In this document: piece after piece, positions 1 to 5,299 of the stretch | Layout: every line of letters starts with the position of its first letter | Position numbering within the stretch: position 1 is the stretch's first letter | Assembly: GCA_902766545.1 (NCBI GenBank) | Contig: CACXEC010000056.1 | Coordinates: forward strand, 1-5,299 | Origin: an uncultured Erysipelotrichaceae bacterium | Lineage (GTDB): Bacteria > Bacillota_I > Bacilli_A > RF39 > UBA660 | Length of the DNA: 5,299 nucleotides | Reading direction: 5' to 3' | Notes under the pieces: generated by a model | What the model was told of the DNA's origin: nothing | The model's input: the letters and a program-made list of their open reading frames with translations, nothing else | The model's database searches: none | Translations under genes and position numbers: made by a program

Positions 1-162
1 ATAAATAAGAGAAATAAATTGAATATACATGTGATATTTAAATATTTCAAACAATTTATTAAAAAGAGATAGTTTTAAAAGTAGATTATATATTTTCTAG
101 CTTCTTGCTATTTAAAAATCCTACTCAAATTTTATGGTTCTATTTAGAAAGGAAAAGTATTT

Positions 163-552
163 ATGTACAAATGTTTTAGATTAATAAATGGAATGGATCT
201 AAAGAAAGAAATTGAAAAGTATGCAATTGATAATAATATTTCTGGTATTATTATTTGCTCTGTTGGAAGTTTAAAAAAACTAGTAATCCGCTTAGCAGAT
301 GGAAAAAATATTCTTGAAAATGAAGGAGCATTTGAAATAGTTAGTATTACAGGAACATTATCTCCTAATGGAGTTCATATTCATATTGCTGTCTCTGATG
401 ATTTAGGTAATACAATAGGAGGACATTTAAAAGAAGGATGCATAATTAATACAACAGCTGAAATATGCTTAGAGATTTTTGATAACATACAGTTTAACAG
501 AGAATATGATGATTCAACAGGATATGATGAATTAGTTATTTATGATCAATAA
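163..552 (+). CDS. PPC (DUF296) domain protein, putative DNA-binding
   Basis: A 129-residue protein made of a single PPC/PCD domain (DUF296), the 'plants and prokaryotes conserved' domain. In plants this domain accompanies AT-hooks and mediates assembly. Prokaryotic stand-alone versions form trimers and are annotated as DNA-binding, although their target and role are mostly unknown. What is visible: the core SITGTLSPNGVHIHIAVSD (residues 61-79), the GGHLKEGC motif (86-93) and the late TGYDELVIYD strand (119-128). His72, His74 and His88 form the conserved histidine set that can bind a metal in this fold. No AT-hook, signal peptide or membrane segment is present, so it should be cytoplasmic. 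The length matches single-domain bacterial members, so it is complete. The ATG at 163 is preceded by AGAAAGGA at 146-153. The gene stands alone, followed by its own terminator. The family call is secure; the function is not. Confidence 0.9.
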   Translation: MYKCFRLINGMDLKKEIEKYAIDNNISGIIICSVGSLKKLVIRLADGKNILENEGAFEIVSITGTLSPNGVHIHIAVSDDLGNTIGGHLKEGCIINTTAEICLEIFDNIQFNREYDDSTGYDELVIYDQ

Positions 553-610
553 GTAATACTTAAAAAAGTAGAAATATATTTATTTAACACCACGTATTTT
601 TAAGATATTC

Positions 611-644
611 AAAACTACAACTAAACCATTTGTGTAGTTTTTTT
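611..644 (+). terminator. Rho-independent terminator of the PPC-domain gene
   Basis: A perfect 9-bp inverted repeat, AAAACTACA at 611-619 and TGTAGTTTT at 633-641, closes a 13-nt loop. It runs into a T7 tract at 638-644. It lies about 60 nt after the stop codon at 550-552 and separates this gene from the membrane-protein operon. Confidence 0.8.
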
Positions 645-704
645 ATCTAATTATTTTACTACTTAAATTATTATTTATAAGAATCTTTAATTAATAATTA
701 TTTA

Positions 705-713
705 TGTTATAAT
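705..713 (+). promoter_or_regulatory. Extended -10 promoter of the two-gene membrane operon
   Basis: TGTTATAAT is a perfect extended -10 (TGn plus TATAAT at 708-713). Only a weak -35 is present (CTTTAA at 685-690, 17-bp spacer), as is usual for extended -10 promoters. Initiation about 7 nt downstream (near 720) would give a leader of about 19 nt before the ATG at 739. The ribosome binding site would be the weak GAAAGTGAG at 721-729. Confidence 0.7.
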
Positions 714-738
714 TATTAAAGAAAGTGAGTTTTAAATA

Positions 739-1608
739 ATGAAAAAAATATTTGGTGAAATTAACTTAACTTGGAAAAAACTTATTATTTTTGCAATTGT
801 ATGTGGCGTTTATACCGGAATTATGGCCATTTTGCCAATCACAAGAGATACATCATTTAGAGATATAAGCATTACATTTGAATGGTGGATACTATTTGGA
901 ATATTAATAATTATCAATAGTAAATCTCCTAAAGATTCTGCTTTTAAATGTTTTATTTTTTTCTTAATAAGTCAACCATTAGTATATCTAGTACAAGTTC
1001 CATTTTATGAATTAAAATGGGAAATATTCAAATATTATCCTGGATGGTTTGTATGGACACTTTGTACTATACCTATGGGTTTTATAGGTTACTACTTAAA
1101 AAAAGATAAATGGTGGGGACTATTTATTCTTACACCAATACTTTTATTTCTCGGATATCATTATAATGGTTTTTTATCTGAAACTTTATCATTCTTCCCC
1201 AATCATTTAATAAGCACGATTTTTTGCTTAACAACGCTAATTATCTATCCATTATATATTTTTAAAAATAAAAAAGTAAGAATCGCAGGTATCATAATTA
1301 GTATTATTATTATAATAACCATGTCTATTTTTGCAACAGCAAATAAAAGCATGTATAATACCACTATTTTGATTAGTTCTCCCGAAAAAGTTATTTTTGA
1401 TAATACCTATAAAGTATCATTAGAAGACGAAAAATATGGTAAAGTATTTATTGTATATGAAAAAAATATTGAAGATTATATGGTGAATGCAGAATTTAAC
1501 AAAACCGGAAAAACTAAATTTATAATTGAATCTCCTCAAGGAGAAAAACATATATTTGATTTAACGATTAATCGAAGTAGTTATCATATAGAAGAAATAA
1601 AGAACTGA
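739..1608 (+). CDS. Polytopic membrane protein with extracellular C-terminal beta-rich domain, function unknown
   Basis: I do not recognise a named family. The 289-residue protein shows about seven hydrophobic segments (roughly residues 13-33, 47-61, 71-90, 101-119, 125-141, 155-174, 182-201). Lysines cluster at 13-14, 62-70, 121-124 and 176-181. By the positive-inside rule this gives a cytoplasmic N-terminus and an outside C-terminus. Residues 202-289 form a soluble tail of short alternating strands, compatible with an Ig-like or beta-sandwich fold, which would face outside. The third cytoplasmic loop carries KKDKWWG (121-127). No catalytic motif, transporter signature or ATP-binding site is visible. 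It is the first gene of an operon: the next gene begins 17 nt after its TGA stop. Use of TGA as stop argues for the standard genetic code. Existence of the gene is near certain; its role is open. Confidence 0.85.
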   Translation: MKKIFGEINLTWKKLIIFAIVCGVYTGIMAILPITRDTSFRDISITFEWWILFGILIIINSKSPKDSAFKCFIFFLISQPLVYLVQVPFYELKWEIFKYYPGWFVWTLCTIPMGFIGYYLKKDKWWGLFILTPILLFLGYHYNGFLSETLSFFPNHLISTIFCLTTLIIYPLYIFKNKKVRIAGIIISIIIIITMSIFATANKSMYNTTILISSPEKVIFDNTYKVSLEDEKYGKVFIVYEKNIEDYMVNAEFNKTGKTKFIIESPQGEKHIFDLTINRSSYHIEEIKN

Positions 1609-1625
1609 TTAATGGAGGATTAAAA

Positions 1626-2474
1626 ATGAATAAAAAATTAGATAATATAAATTGGGGATCTTTTATGTCAAAGGCTTTTATCTTTAGCGGAATATTTGCA
1701 TTTTTATTCTTACTATTAATTAGCTTTTTAATTAATGACTTAAATGGTATTATTTTTGGTGCCCTTTTTGGATTGTTCTTTATTACAATTGGCACAATAA
1801 TTCCAATTATATCTAAACAAAATGCTATAATAGCAACATCAATCATCTTTGGAGTTTTTTCAATATGGATGATTATTGTTACAGGTATACTATTATTATT
1901 CTTTTCTTCATCAGAAATAGCCATGATTTTTGCTAAAATATTATCACTATTGTCTGGAATATTCTTAATATCTACTATATTACTACTAATACATGCCAAA
2001 AATAAAAATAAACTTAAATTATATAAACCAGCTCCAATTAAATGTAAAATGACTATTAACGAGCTGTTAAATAGTGCTGTTAATGATCTAAAAGTAAATG
2101 ATGAACCATGGGAAATTTTCATTGAAAATAATAGTATTATTGCAAAAATTAATTGGAAAAATACAACTAATTTCTCTTTTACAGGTATAACAAAAGAAAT
2201 GGAAAACTTTGAATATAGAATTAATCTTTTTGATAATTATAAATATACTGAATTTTTTAAAACTAATTCAACTAATGCCAATTTAAATCCTACTTCTGCT
2301 TCTGCAAACTACAGTAGTTTTTATGGTATTGTGTTGAGAGACTATGATTCTATTGAATTCGGAATAAACCATAACACAAAAGAAAAAGGTATAATTACAA
2401 CCCATTTTAGCACAGATGAAATAATAAATAAGATGCGAAAGTATGTTGAAGAAAGAGGATACAGGTTAAAATAA
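1626..2474 (+). CDS. Four-TM membrane protein with cytoplasmic C-terminal domain, function unknown
   Basis: A 282-residue protein with four hydrophobic segments (about residues 14-37, 41-63, 68-93, 100-123). A strongly basic stretch, KNKNKLKLYK (125-134), follows and should hold the C-terminal part in the cytoplasm. Residues 141-282 form a soluble domain: a helix (TINELLNSAVNDL, 143-155), an aromatic strand region with WEIFIENNS and KINW (162-177), a Ser/Thr/Asn/Ala-rich loop at about 212-231, and a closing helix (STDEIINKMRKYVEERGY, 262-279). I cannot assign a family, and no enzyme motif is seen. The start at 1626 is supported by GGAGG at 1614-1618, 7 nt upstream, the strongest ribosome binding site in this operon. 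The 17-nt gap from the upstream gene, with no promoter or terminator, indicates co-transcription. The 3' end lies inside a predicted terminator hairpin. Confidence 0.85.
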   Translation: MNKKLDNINWGSFMSKAFIFSGIFAFLFLLLISFLINDLNGIIFGALFGLFFITIGTIIPIISKQNAIIATSIIFGVFSIWMIIVTGILLLFFSSSEIAMIFAKILSLLSGIFLISTILLLIHAKNKNKLKLYKPAPIKCKMTINELLNSAVNDLKVNDEPWEIFIENNSIIAKINWKNTTNFSFTGITKEMENFEYRINLFDNYKYTEFFKTNSTNANLNPTSASANYSSFYGIVLRDYDSIEFGINHNTKEKGIITTHFSTDEIINKMRKYVEERGYRLK

Positions 2475-2489
2475 CAGTATTCTTTTTTT
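2452..2489 (+). terminator. Probable terminator overlapping the end of the four-TM gene
   Basis: AAAGAGGATAC at 2452-2462 can pair along its full length with GTATTCTTTTT at 2477-2487 (9 Watson-Crick and 2 G-U pairs). A short apical stem, GTTA/TAAC (2465-2468 with 2472-2475), lies inside. The T7 tract at 2483-2489 follows directly. The 5' arm is the last codons of the gene, and the TAA stop (2472-2474) lies in the apical stem. The G-U pairs and low GC make it weaker than the other terminators here. Confidence 0.5.
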
Positions 2490-2490
2490 A

Positions 2491-2520
2491 ATATAATAAT
2501 ATAACATTTAATTATTATAT
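2491..2520. repeat. AT-only 10-bp inverted repeat
   Basis: ATATAATAAT at 2491-2500 is a perfect reverse complement of ATTATTATAT at 2511-2520, with a 10-nt loop. It contains no G or C in its arms, and neither strand has a T-tract after it, so it is not a standard terminator. It lies between the end of the membrane operon and the lipoprotein promoter. Chance is a fair explanation in such AT-rich DNA. Confidence 0.4.
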
Positions 2521-2549
2521 AAATATATCATTTATATTAAAAAATTTTC

Positions 2550-2570
2550 AAAAAAAAAATATGATATAAT
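2550..2570 (+). promoter_or_regulatory. Lipoprotein promoter: extended -10 with A10 tract in the spacer
   Basis: TGATATAAT at 2562-2570 is an extended -10 (TATAAT at 2565-2570). A run of ten A residues (2550-2559) lies directly upstream, within what would be the -35/-10 spacer; no good -35 is visible. Initiation near 2577 would start the transcript at the edge of the ribosome binding site AGAAGGAG (2576-2583), giving a leader of about 14 nt before the ATG at 2591. Confidence 0.65.
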
Positions 2571-2590
2571 TAATTAGAAGGAGATTAATT

Positions 2591-2989
2591 ATGAAAAGAA
2601 TTGTAAGATTACTTGTTATTTTTAGTTTGTTACTTTTAACAGGATGTAAACAAAAAACGATTAAAATACCAACTGTATCAAATATTGAACTTGGAAAAGG
2701 ACAATTTATTGAACAGTTAGTTCCCGTTAAAATTAACAATACAAACGATACAATCACTATTACATCAAAAGTTAAATGGGAAGTTCCAGAACATGAAGCT
2801 GGAACAACAGTTAGCTTTGCAATAGCTATTCCATACACTATTACTATTGATGGAATAAACTATAATGGTATATATGAATTAGGCGATTCAGCATGGAATA
2901 CACCGGATAACAACCCAAAATATGACTTTAGAGTAACTAATCTAACTGGAAATGGTGATATAGAAGTCTTAATTACAAACAAAGCCTAG
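2591..2989 (+). CDS. Small surface lipoprotein, function unknown
   Basis: A 132-residue protein with a typical lipoprotein signal: a basic start (MKRIVR), a hydrophobic core (LLVIFSLLLL) and a lipobox LTGC at residues 16-19. Cys19 should be lipid-modified by Lgt and become the mature N-terminus after cleavage by signal peptidase II. The mature part of about 114 residues is rich in alternating Thr/Ile/Val strands (for example ITITSKVKWEVP, 55-66, and YTITIDGINYNGIYEL, 82-97) and has no further cysteine. This suggests an anchored beta-sandwich on the outer membrane face. No binding or catalytic motif is recognisable. The start is set by AGAAGGAG at 2576-2583, 7 nt upstream. It has its own promoter and terminator, yet sits directly behind the two membrane-protein genes on the same strand, so a shared envelope role is possible but unproven. 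Confidence 0.88.
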   Translation: MKRIVRLLVIFSLLLLTGCKQKTIKIPTVSNIELGKGQFIEQLVPVKINNTNDTITITSKVKWEVPEHEAGTTVSFAIAIPYTITIDGINYNGIYELGDSAWNTPDNNPKYDFRVTNLTGNGDIEVLITNKA

Positions 2990-3023
2990 CATTTATATTA
3001 AAGTCAAGTTTGCAATAAACATA

Positions 3024-3055
3024 AAGATACATAATTAATTTATGTATTTTTTTTT
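3024..3055 (+). terminator. Rho-independent terminator of the lipoprotein gene
   Basis: ATACATAA (3027-3034) pairs perfectly with TTATGTAT (3040-3047) around a 5-nt loop. The stem can extend through G-U and A-T pairs to 3024. A T9 tract runs from 3047 to 3055. It lies 35 nt after the lipoprotein stop codon. Confidence 0.8.
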
Positions 3056-3057
3056 AT

Positions 3058-3099
3058 TTATAACATAAAAATGCAATTAACCCATAAAAATGTTATAAT
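3058..3099 (+). promoter_or_regulatory. Promoter of the DUF1015 gene with flanking repeats
   Basis: TGTTATAAT at 3091-3099 is a perfect extended -10 (TATAAT 3094-3099). ATGCAA at 3071-3076 is a poor -35 with a 17-bp spacer. Initiation near 3106 would leave only about 15 nt before the ATG at 3121, with the ribosome binding site AGGAGA at 3107-3112. The region also holds a 10-bp direct repeat CATAAAAATG (3064-3073 and 3083-3092) and a 9-bp inverted repeat TTATAACAT/ATGTTATAA (3058-3066 and 3090-3098) whose right arm covers the -10. These could form an operator. Confidence 0.65.
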
Positions 3100-3120
3100 A
3101 CTTTCTAGGAGATGAAATAA

Positions 3121-4380
3121 ATGAAAATACCATTTAATAAGGGAAATATATTAATTCCTAAAAATGTGGACATGCATAAGTGGAGTGTTGTTGCATGCGA
3201 CCAATATACTTCTGAGCCAGATTATTGGAATGAAGTTACAAATATTGTTGGAGACAGTCCTTCAACTTTAAATCTTACTCTTCCAGAAATATATTTAGAA
3301 GATAAAGATGTTGAAGATAGAATCAAAAAAATTAATGAAAACATGAAAAAAATGATCGATGATGATTTATTTACCGAATATAAAGATTCAATGATCTATC
3401 TTGAAAGAACTCAAAATGATGGTAAAGTTCGCGAAGGTTTAATGGGTATAGTTGATCTGGAAGACTATTCTTATGAAAAAGGTTCTCAAACACTTATAAG
3501 AGCTACTGAAAAAACTGTAATTGAAAGAATACCGCCAAGAATGAAAGTTAGAGAAAATGCATTATTAGAATTACCACACATTATGATTTTAATAGACGAT
3601 GATAAAAAAGAAATTATTGAATCTTTAAAAAACAAAGTAACAGACAATGATGTGGTTTATGACTTTGATTTAATGCAAAAAGGTGGTCATATTAAAGGAT
3701 ATAAACTTAGTGATAGTGATGCAAATGAAGTTTTAATTAAACTAGAAAAACTAGCTGATAAAGATTCCTTTGAAGCAAAATACGATGTTCATGATAAAGG
3801 AGTATTATTATTTGCTATGGGTGATGGAAACCACTCACTTGCTACTGCCAAGGCTTGCTATGAAAAACTAAAAGAAAATATGAGTGAAGAAGAATATTTG
3901 AACCATCCAGCTAGATACGCTTTAGTAGAACTAGTAAACTTACATAGCCCAGCCTTAGAATTTGAAGCAATTCATAGAGTATTATTTGACATTGATACTG
4001 AAAAATTCCTAGACGAATTATATAAATATTATGATATTAATGAGGAAGGTAATGGTCAAAAATTTGAACTAGTTACTAAAGATTTTGATAAAGTATTATA
4101 TATATCTAATCCAAAATCTAATATCGCTGTAGGGTCAATTCAGATATTCTTAGACGAATATTTACAAAATAATAAAGGAAAAATAGATTACGTTCATGGA
4201 GAAGATGTAACCAAAGAATTAGGATCAAAGCCTAATAATGTTGGAATCATTTTTGACGCTATGGATAAAGGTGATCTATTTAAAACCGTAATTCTAGATG
4301 GAGCCTTACCAAGAAAAACATTCTCTATGGGACATAGTCATGATAAAAGATTTTATCTAGAAGCAAGAAAAATCAAATAA
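3121..4380 (+). CDS. DUF1015 (COG4198) family protein, function not established
   Basis: A full-length 419-residue member of the DUF1015/COG4198 family, a soluble cytoplasmic protein without signal or membrane segments. Conserved blocks in order: WSVVACDQYTSEPDYW (21-36), an N-terminal helix pair, RATEKTVIERIPPRMKVREN (127-146), the central GDGNHSLATAKACYE motif (234-248), HPARYALVELVNLHSPAL (262-279) and the C-terminal GHSHDKRFYLEARK (404-417). The [A/G]DG[N/H]H motif resembles the DGHHR-type motif of ParB/sulfiredoxin-fold proteins such as the archaeal free-serine kinase SerK. In other Bacillota, DUF1015 genes often lie beside serA/serC, so a link to serine or phosphoserine has been considered. 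Neither neighbour is present here, and kinase activity is only an inference. The start is fixed by AGGAGA at 3107-3112. The gene has its own promoter and ends convergent with pnp, 10 nt from that gene's stop. Confidence 0.92.
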   Translation: MKIPFNKGNILIPKNVDMHKWSVVACDQYTSEPDYWNEVTNIVGDSPSTLNLTLPEIYLEDKDVEDRIKKINENMKKMIDDDLFTEYKDSMIYLERTQNDGKVREGLMGIVDLEDYSYEKGSQTLIRATEKTVIERIPPRMKVRENALLELPHIMILIDDDKKEIIESLKNKVTDNDVVYDFDLMQKGGHIKGYKLSDSDANEVLIKLEKLADKDSFEAKYDVHDKGVLLFAMGDGNHSLATAKACYEKLKENMSEEEYLNHPARYALVELVNLHSPALEFEAIHRVLFDIDTEKFLDELYKYYDINEEGNGQKFELVTKDFDKVLYISNPKSNIAVGSIQIFLDEYLQNNKGKIDYVHGEDVTKELGSKPNNVGIIFDAMDKGDLFKTVILDGALPRKTFSMGHSHDKRFYLEARKIK

Positions 4381-4409
4381 AAAGAAGATATTATTTATCT
4401 TCTTTTTTT
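4379..4409. terminator. Shared bidirectional terminator between the DUF1015 gene and pnp
   Basis: AAAGAAGATA (4381-4390) pairs perfectly with TATCTTCTTT (4396-4405) around a TTATT loop, and two further A-T pairs extend the stem to 4379 and 4407. On the + strand a T7 tract (4403-4409) follows. On the - strand the stem is followed by TTTTTATTT. The pnp stop codon (4391-4393) is in the loop, the last pnp codons form one arm, and the end of the DUF1015 stop codon is at the stem base. Confidence 0.85.
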
Positions 4410-5299
4410 AATCTTCTAGTTTTTTTAACGGGTTCTTCTTCACTCTTTTTTTCAGACTTTGGTAAAGCATCTTTACGAGATAAGTTAAGTCTACCCTTAT
4501 TATCATATCCCAATGATTTAACCACAATCTCATCGCCTACTTTAACAATATCACTTGGTTTGTTAACTCTTTCATGAGCAAGCTGTGAAACATGAACTAA
4601 TCCTTCACAACCATCCCAAAGTGATACAAAGCATCCAAAATCTTCAACTTTAACAACTTTACCAGTATAGATTTTACCATCTTCAACTTCTCTTACGATA
4701 TTTTCAATTCTTTCAATTGTTTTTCTAATTACATCTTTATCTGTATGATATACAATTACTTTACCATCATCTTGTAAATCAACTTTTACAGCATCTTTAT
4801 CATTTACAGTTTTTACACCTTCTGGAGAACATTCTAGAATTATCTTAGTTATCATTTCTCCACCACGACCAATTACATCTTTAATCTTATCAGGATTAAT
4901 ATTAATCATTTCAATTTTAGGAGCATAAGGTGATAATTCTTTACGCGGCTCTGAAATAACCCCTTCCATTAAATCTAAAATTTGCATACGTGCTTTTTTA
5001 GCTTGCTCCAATGCTTCTTTTAATATTGATTTAGTAACTCCTTTAATCTTTATATCCATTTGAAGAGCAGTTATACCATTCCTCGTACCAGCTACTTTAA
5101 AGTCCATATCTCCCATATGATCTTCTATTCCTTGGATATCAGTTAAAATAGTATATTTTTTACCCTTAGTAATTAATCCCATTGCAATACCAGCTACTGG
5201 AGCTTTAATAGGAACTCCTGCAGCCATTAATGACATACATCCAGCACAAATAGTAGCTTGTGAACTTGATCCATTTGATTCAAGTATTTCTGATACTAC
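4391..5299 (-). CDS. pnp: Polyribonucleotide nucleotidyltransferase (PNPase), 3' part, cut by window edge
   Basis: PNPase is a trimeric 3'-to-5' exoribonuclease that degrades RNA with phosphate, releasing nucleoside diphosphates; it acts in mRNA turnover. The reading frame stays open to the window edge, so 302 C-terminal residues are seen and roughly 400 are missing upstream. Visible in order (numbering from the edge): the end of the second RNase PH domain with SEILESNGSSSQAT (3-16), then GVPIKAPVAGIAMG (28-41). The catalytic segment EDHMGDMDFK (59-68) follows; its Asp60, Asp66 and Lys68 correspond to E. coli D486, D492 and K494. Next come a KH domain with GRGG (144-147), an S1 RNA-binding domain (about 208-276) and a charged Lys/Glu tail. 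Both the SSS phosphate-binding motif and the catalytic residues are intact, so the enzyme should be active. The KH domain carries an extra loop of about 11 residues. An internal methionine at 5234-5236 is not the start. Confidence 0.97.
   Translation of the reverse strand, partial: VVSEILESNGSSSQATICAGCMSLMAAGVPIKAPVAGIAMGLITKGKKYTILTDIQGIEDHMGDMDFKVAGTRNGITALQMDIKIKGVTKSILKEALEQAKKARMQILDLMEGVISEPRKELSPYAPKIEMININPDKIKDVIGRGGEMITKIILECSPEGVKTVNDKDAVKVDLQDDGKVIVYHTDKDVIRKTIERIENIVREVEDGKIYTGKVVKVEDFGCFVSLWDGCEGLVHVSQLAHERVNKPSDIVKVGDEIVVKSLGYDNKGRLNLSRKDALPKSEKKSEEEPVKKTRRLKKEDK

Noticed and set aside
13..60. Inverted repeat AATAAATTG/CAATTTATT with a 12-bp palindrome ATATTTAAATAT in between
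   Set aside because: The arms are nearly pure A/T, the loop is 30 nt, and there is no T-tract or link to a gene. Chance is the simplest explanation.
89..94. TATATT as a possible -10 for the PPC-domain gene
   Set aside because: There is no TGn extension and no recognisable -35 at 15-19 bp. Such hexamers are expected by chance in this DNA, so the promoter of this gene remains unidentified and may lie upstream of the window.
559..604. CTTAAAAA/TTTTTAAG inverted repeat after the PPC-domain gene as a terminator
   Set aside because: It has a 30-nt loop and no following T-tract, and a much better terminator lies immediately downstream at 611-644.
685..721. Imperfect inverted repeat CTTTAAT...ATTAAAG around the operon promoter
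   Set aside because: It needs a 4-nt bulge and is all A/T apart from the end pairs. It is not convincing as an operator.
1568..2122. Long open frame on the minus strand across the end of the 7-TM gene and most of the 4-TM gene
   Set aside because: It is antisense to two well-supported genes with good ribosome binding sites. Its hydrophobic translation is what the complement of an AT-rich membrane-protein gene gives.
2548..2838. Minus-strand open frame over the lipoprotein gene
   Set aside because: It is a shadow of the lipoprotein gene. Its C-terminal end is read from the opposite strand of the poly-A and AT-rich promoter region (Phe/Ile run), with no family resemblance.
1..5299. Mycoplasma-type genetic code (TGA = Trp)
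   Set aside because: All visible tryptophans are TGG, TGA is used as the stop of the 7-TM gene, and all genes read through at full length with the standard code.

Overview
The window reads as chromosomal DNA from a strongly AT-rich, low-GC Gram-positive bacterium (Bacillota/Mycoplasmatota type). It has A/T-ending codons throughout, AGGAG-type ribosome binding sites, TATAAT promoters and hairpin/T-tract terminators. The genetic code looks standard: TGA ends one gene and tryptophan is written TGG. The PNPase tail and the DUF1015 protein look like members from uncultured gut Bacilli or Clostridia, but the exact order cannot be read from this sequence.

Left part (1-738): a leader with no gene, then a single-gene unit encoding a PPC/DUF296-domain protein with its own terminator. 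Middle (739-2990): two tightly spaced membrane-protein genes, probably co-transcribed, followed by a small lipoprotein gene with its own promoter. By the positive-inside rule, the first membrane protein (about 7 TM) places a beta-rich C-terminal domain outside the cell. The second (about 4 TM) places its C-terminal domain in the cytoplasm. The lipoprotein would also sit on the outer face. I recognise no known function for any of the three, so they are the accessory and least understood part of the window.

Right part (3121-5299): a full-length DUF1015 (COG4198) protein converges on the 3' part of pnp (polynucleotide phosphorylase), which runs off the right edge. The two stop codons are 10 bases apart and share one hairpin that can terminate in both directions.

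Three genes (739, 2591, 3121) share one promoter style: an extended -10 (TGnTATAAT) placed so close to the ribosome binding site that the predicted leaders are only about 14-19 nt. The lipoprotein promoter also carries an A10 homopolymer in the spacer just upstream of the -10, an arrangement known to drive phase variation of mycoplasma surface lipoproteins. No mobile element, CRISPR array, tRNA or rRNA was seen, and no gene-free stretch exceeds 300 bases.
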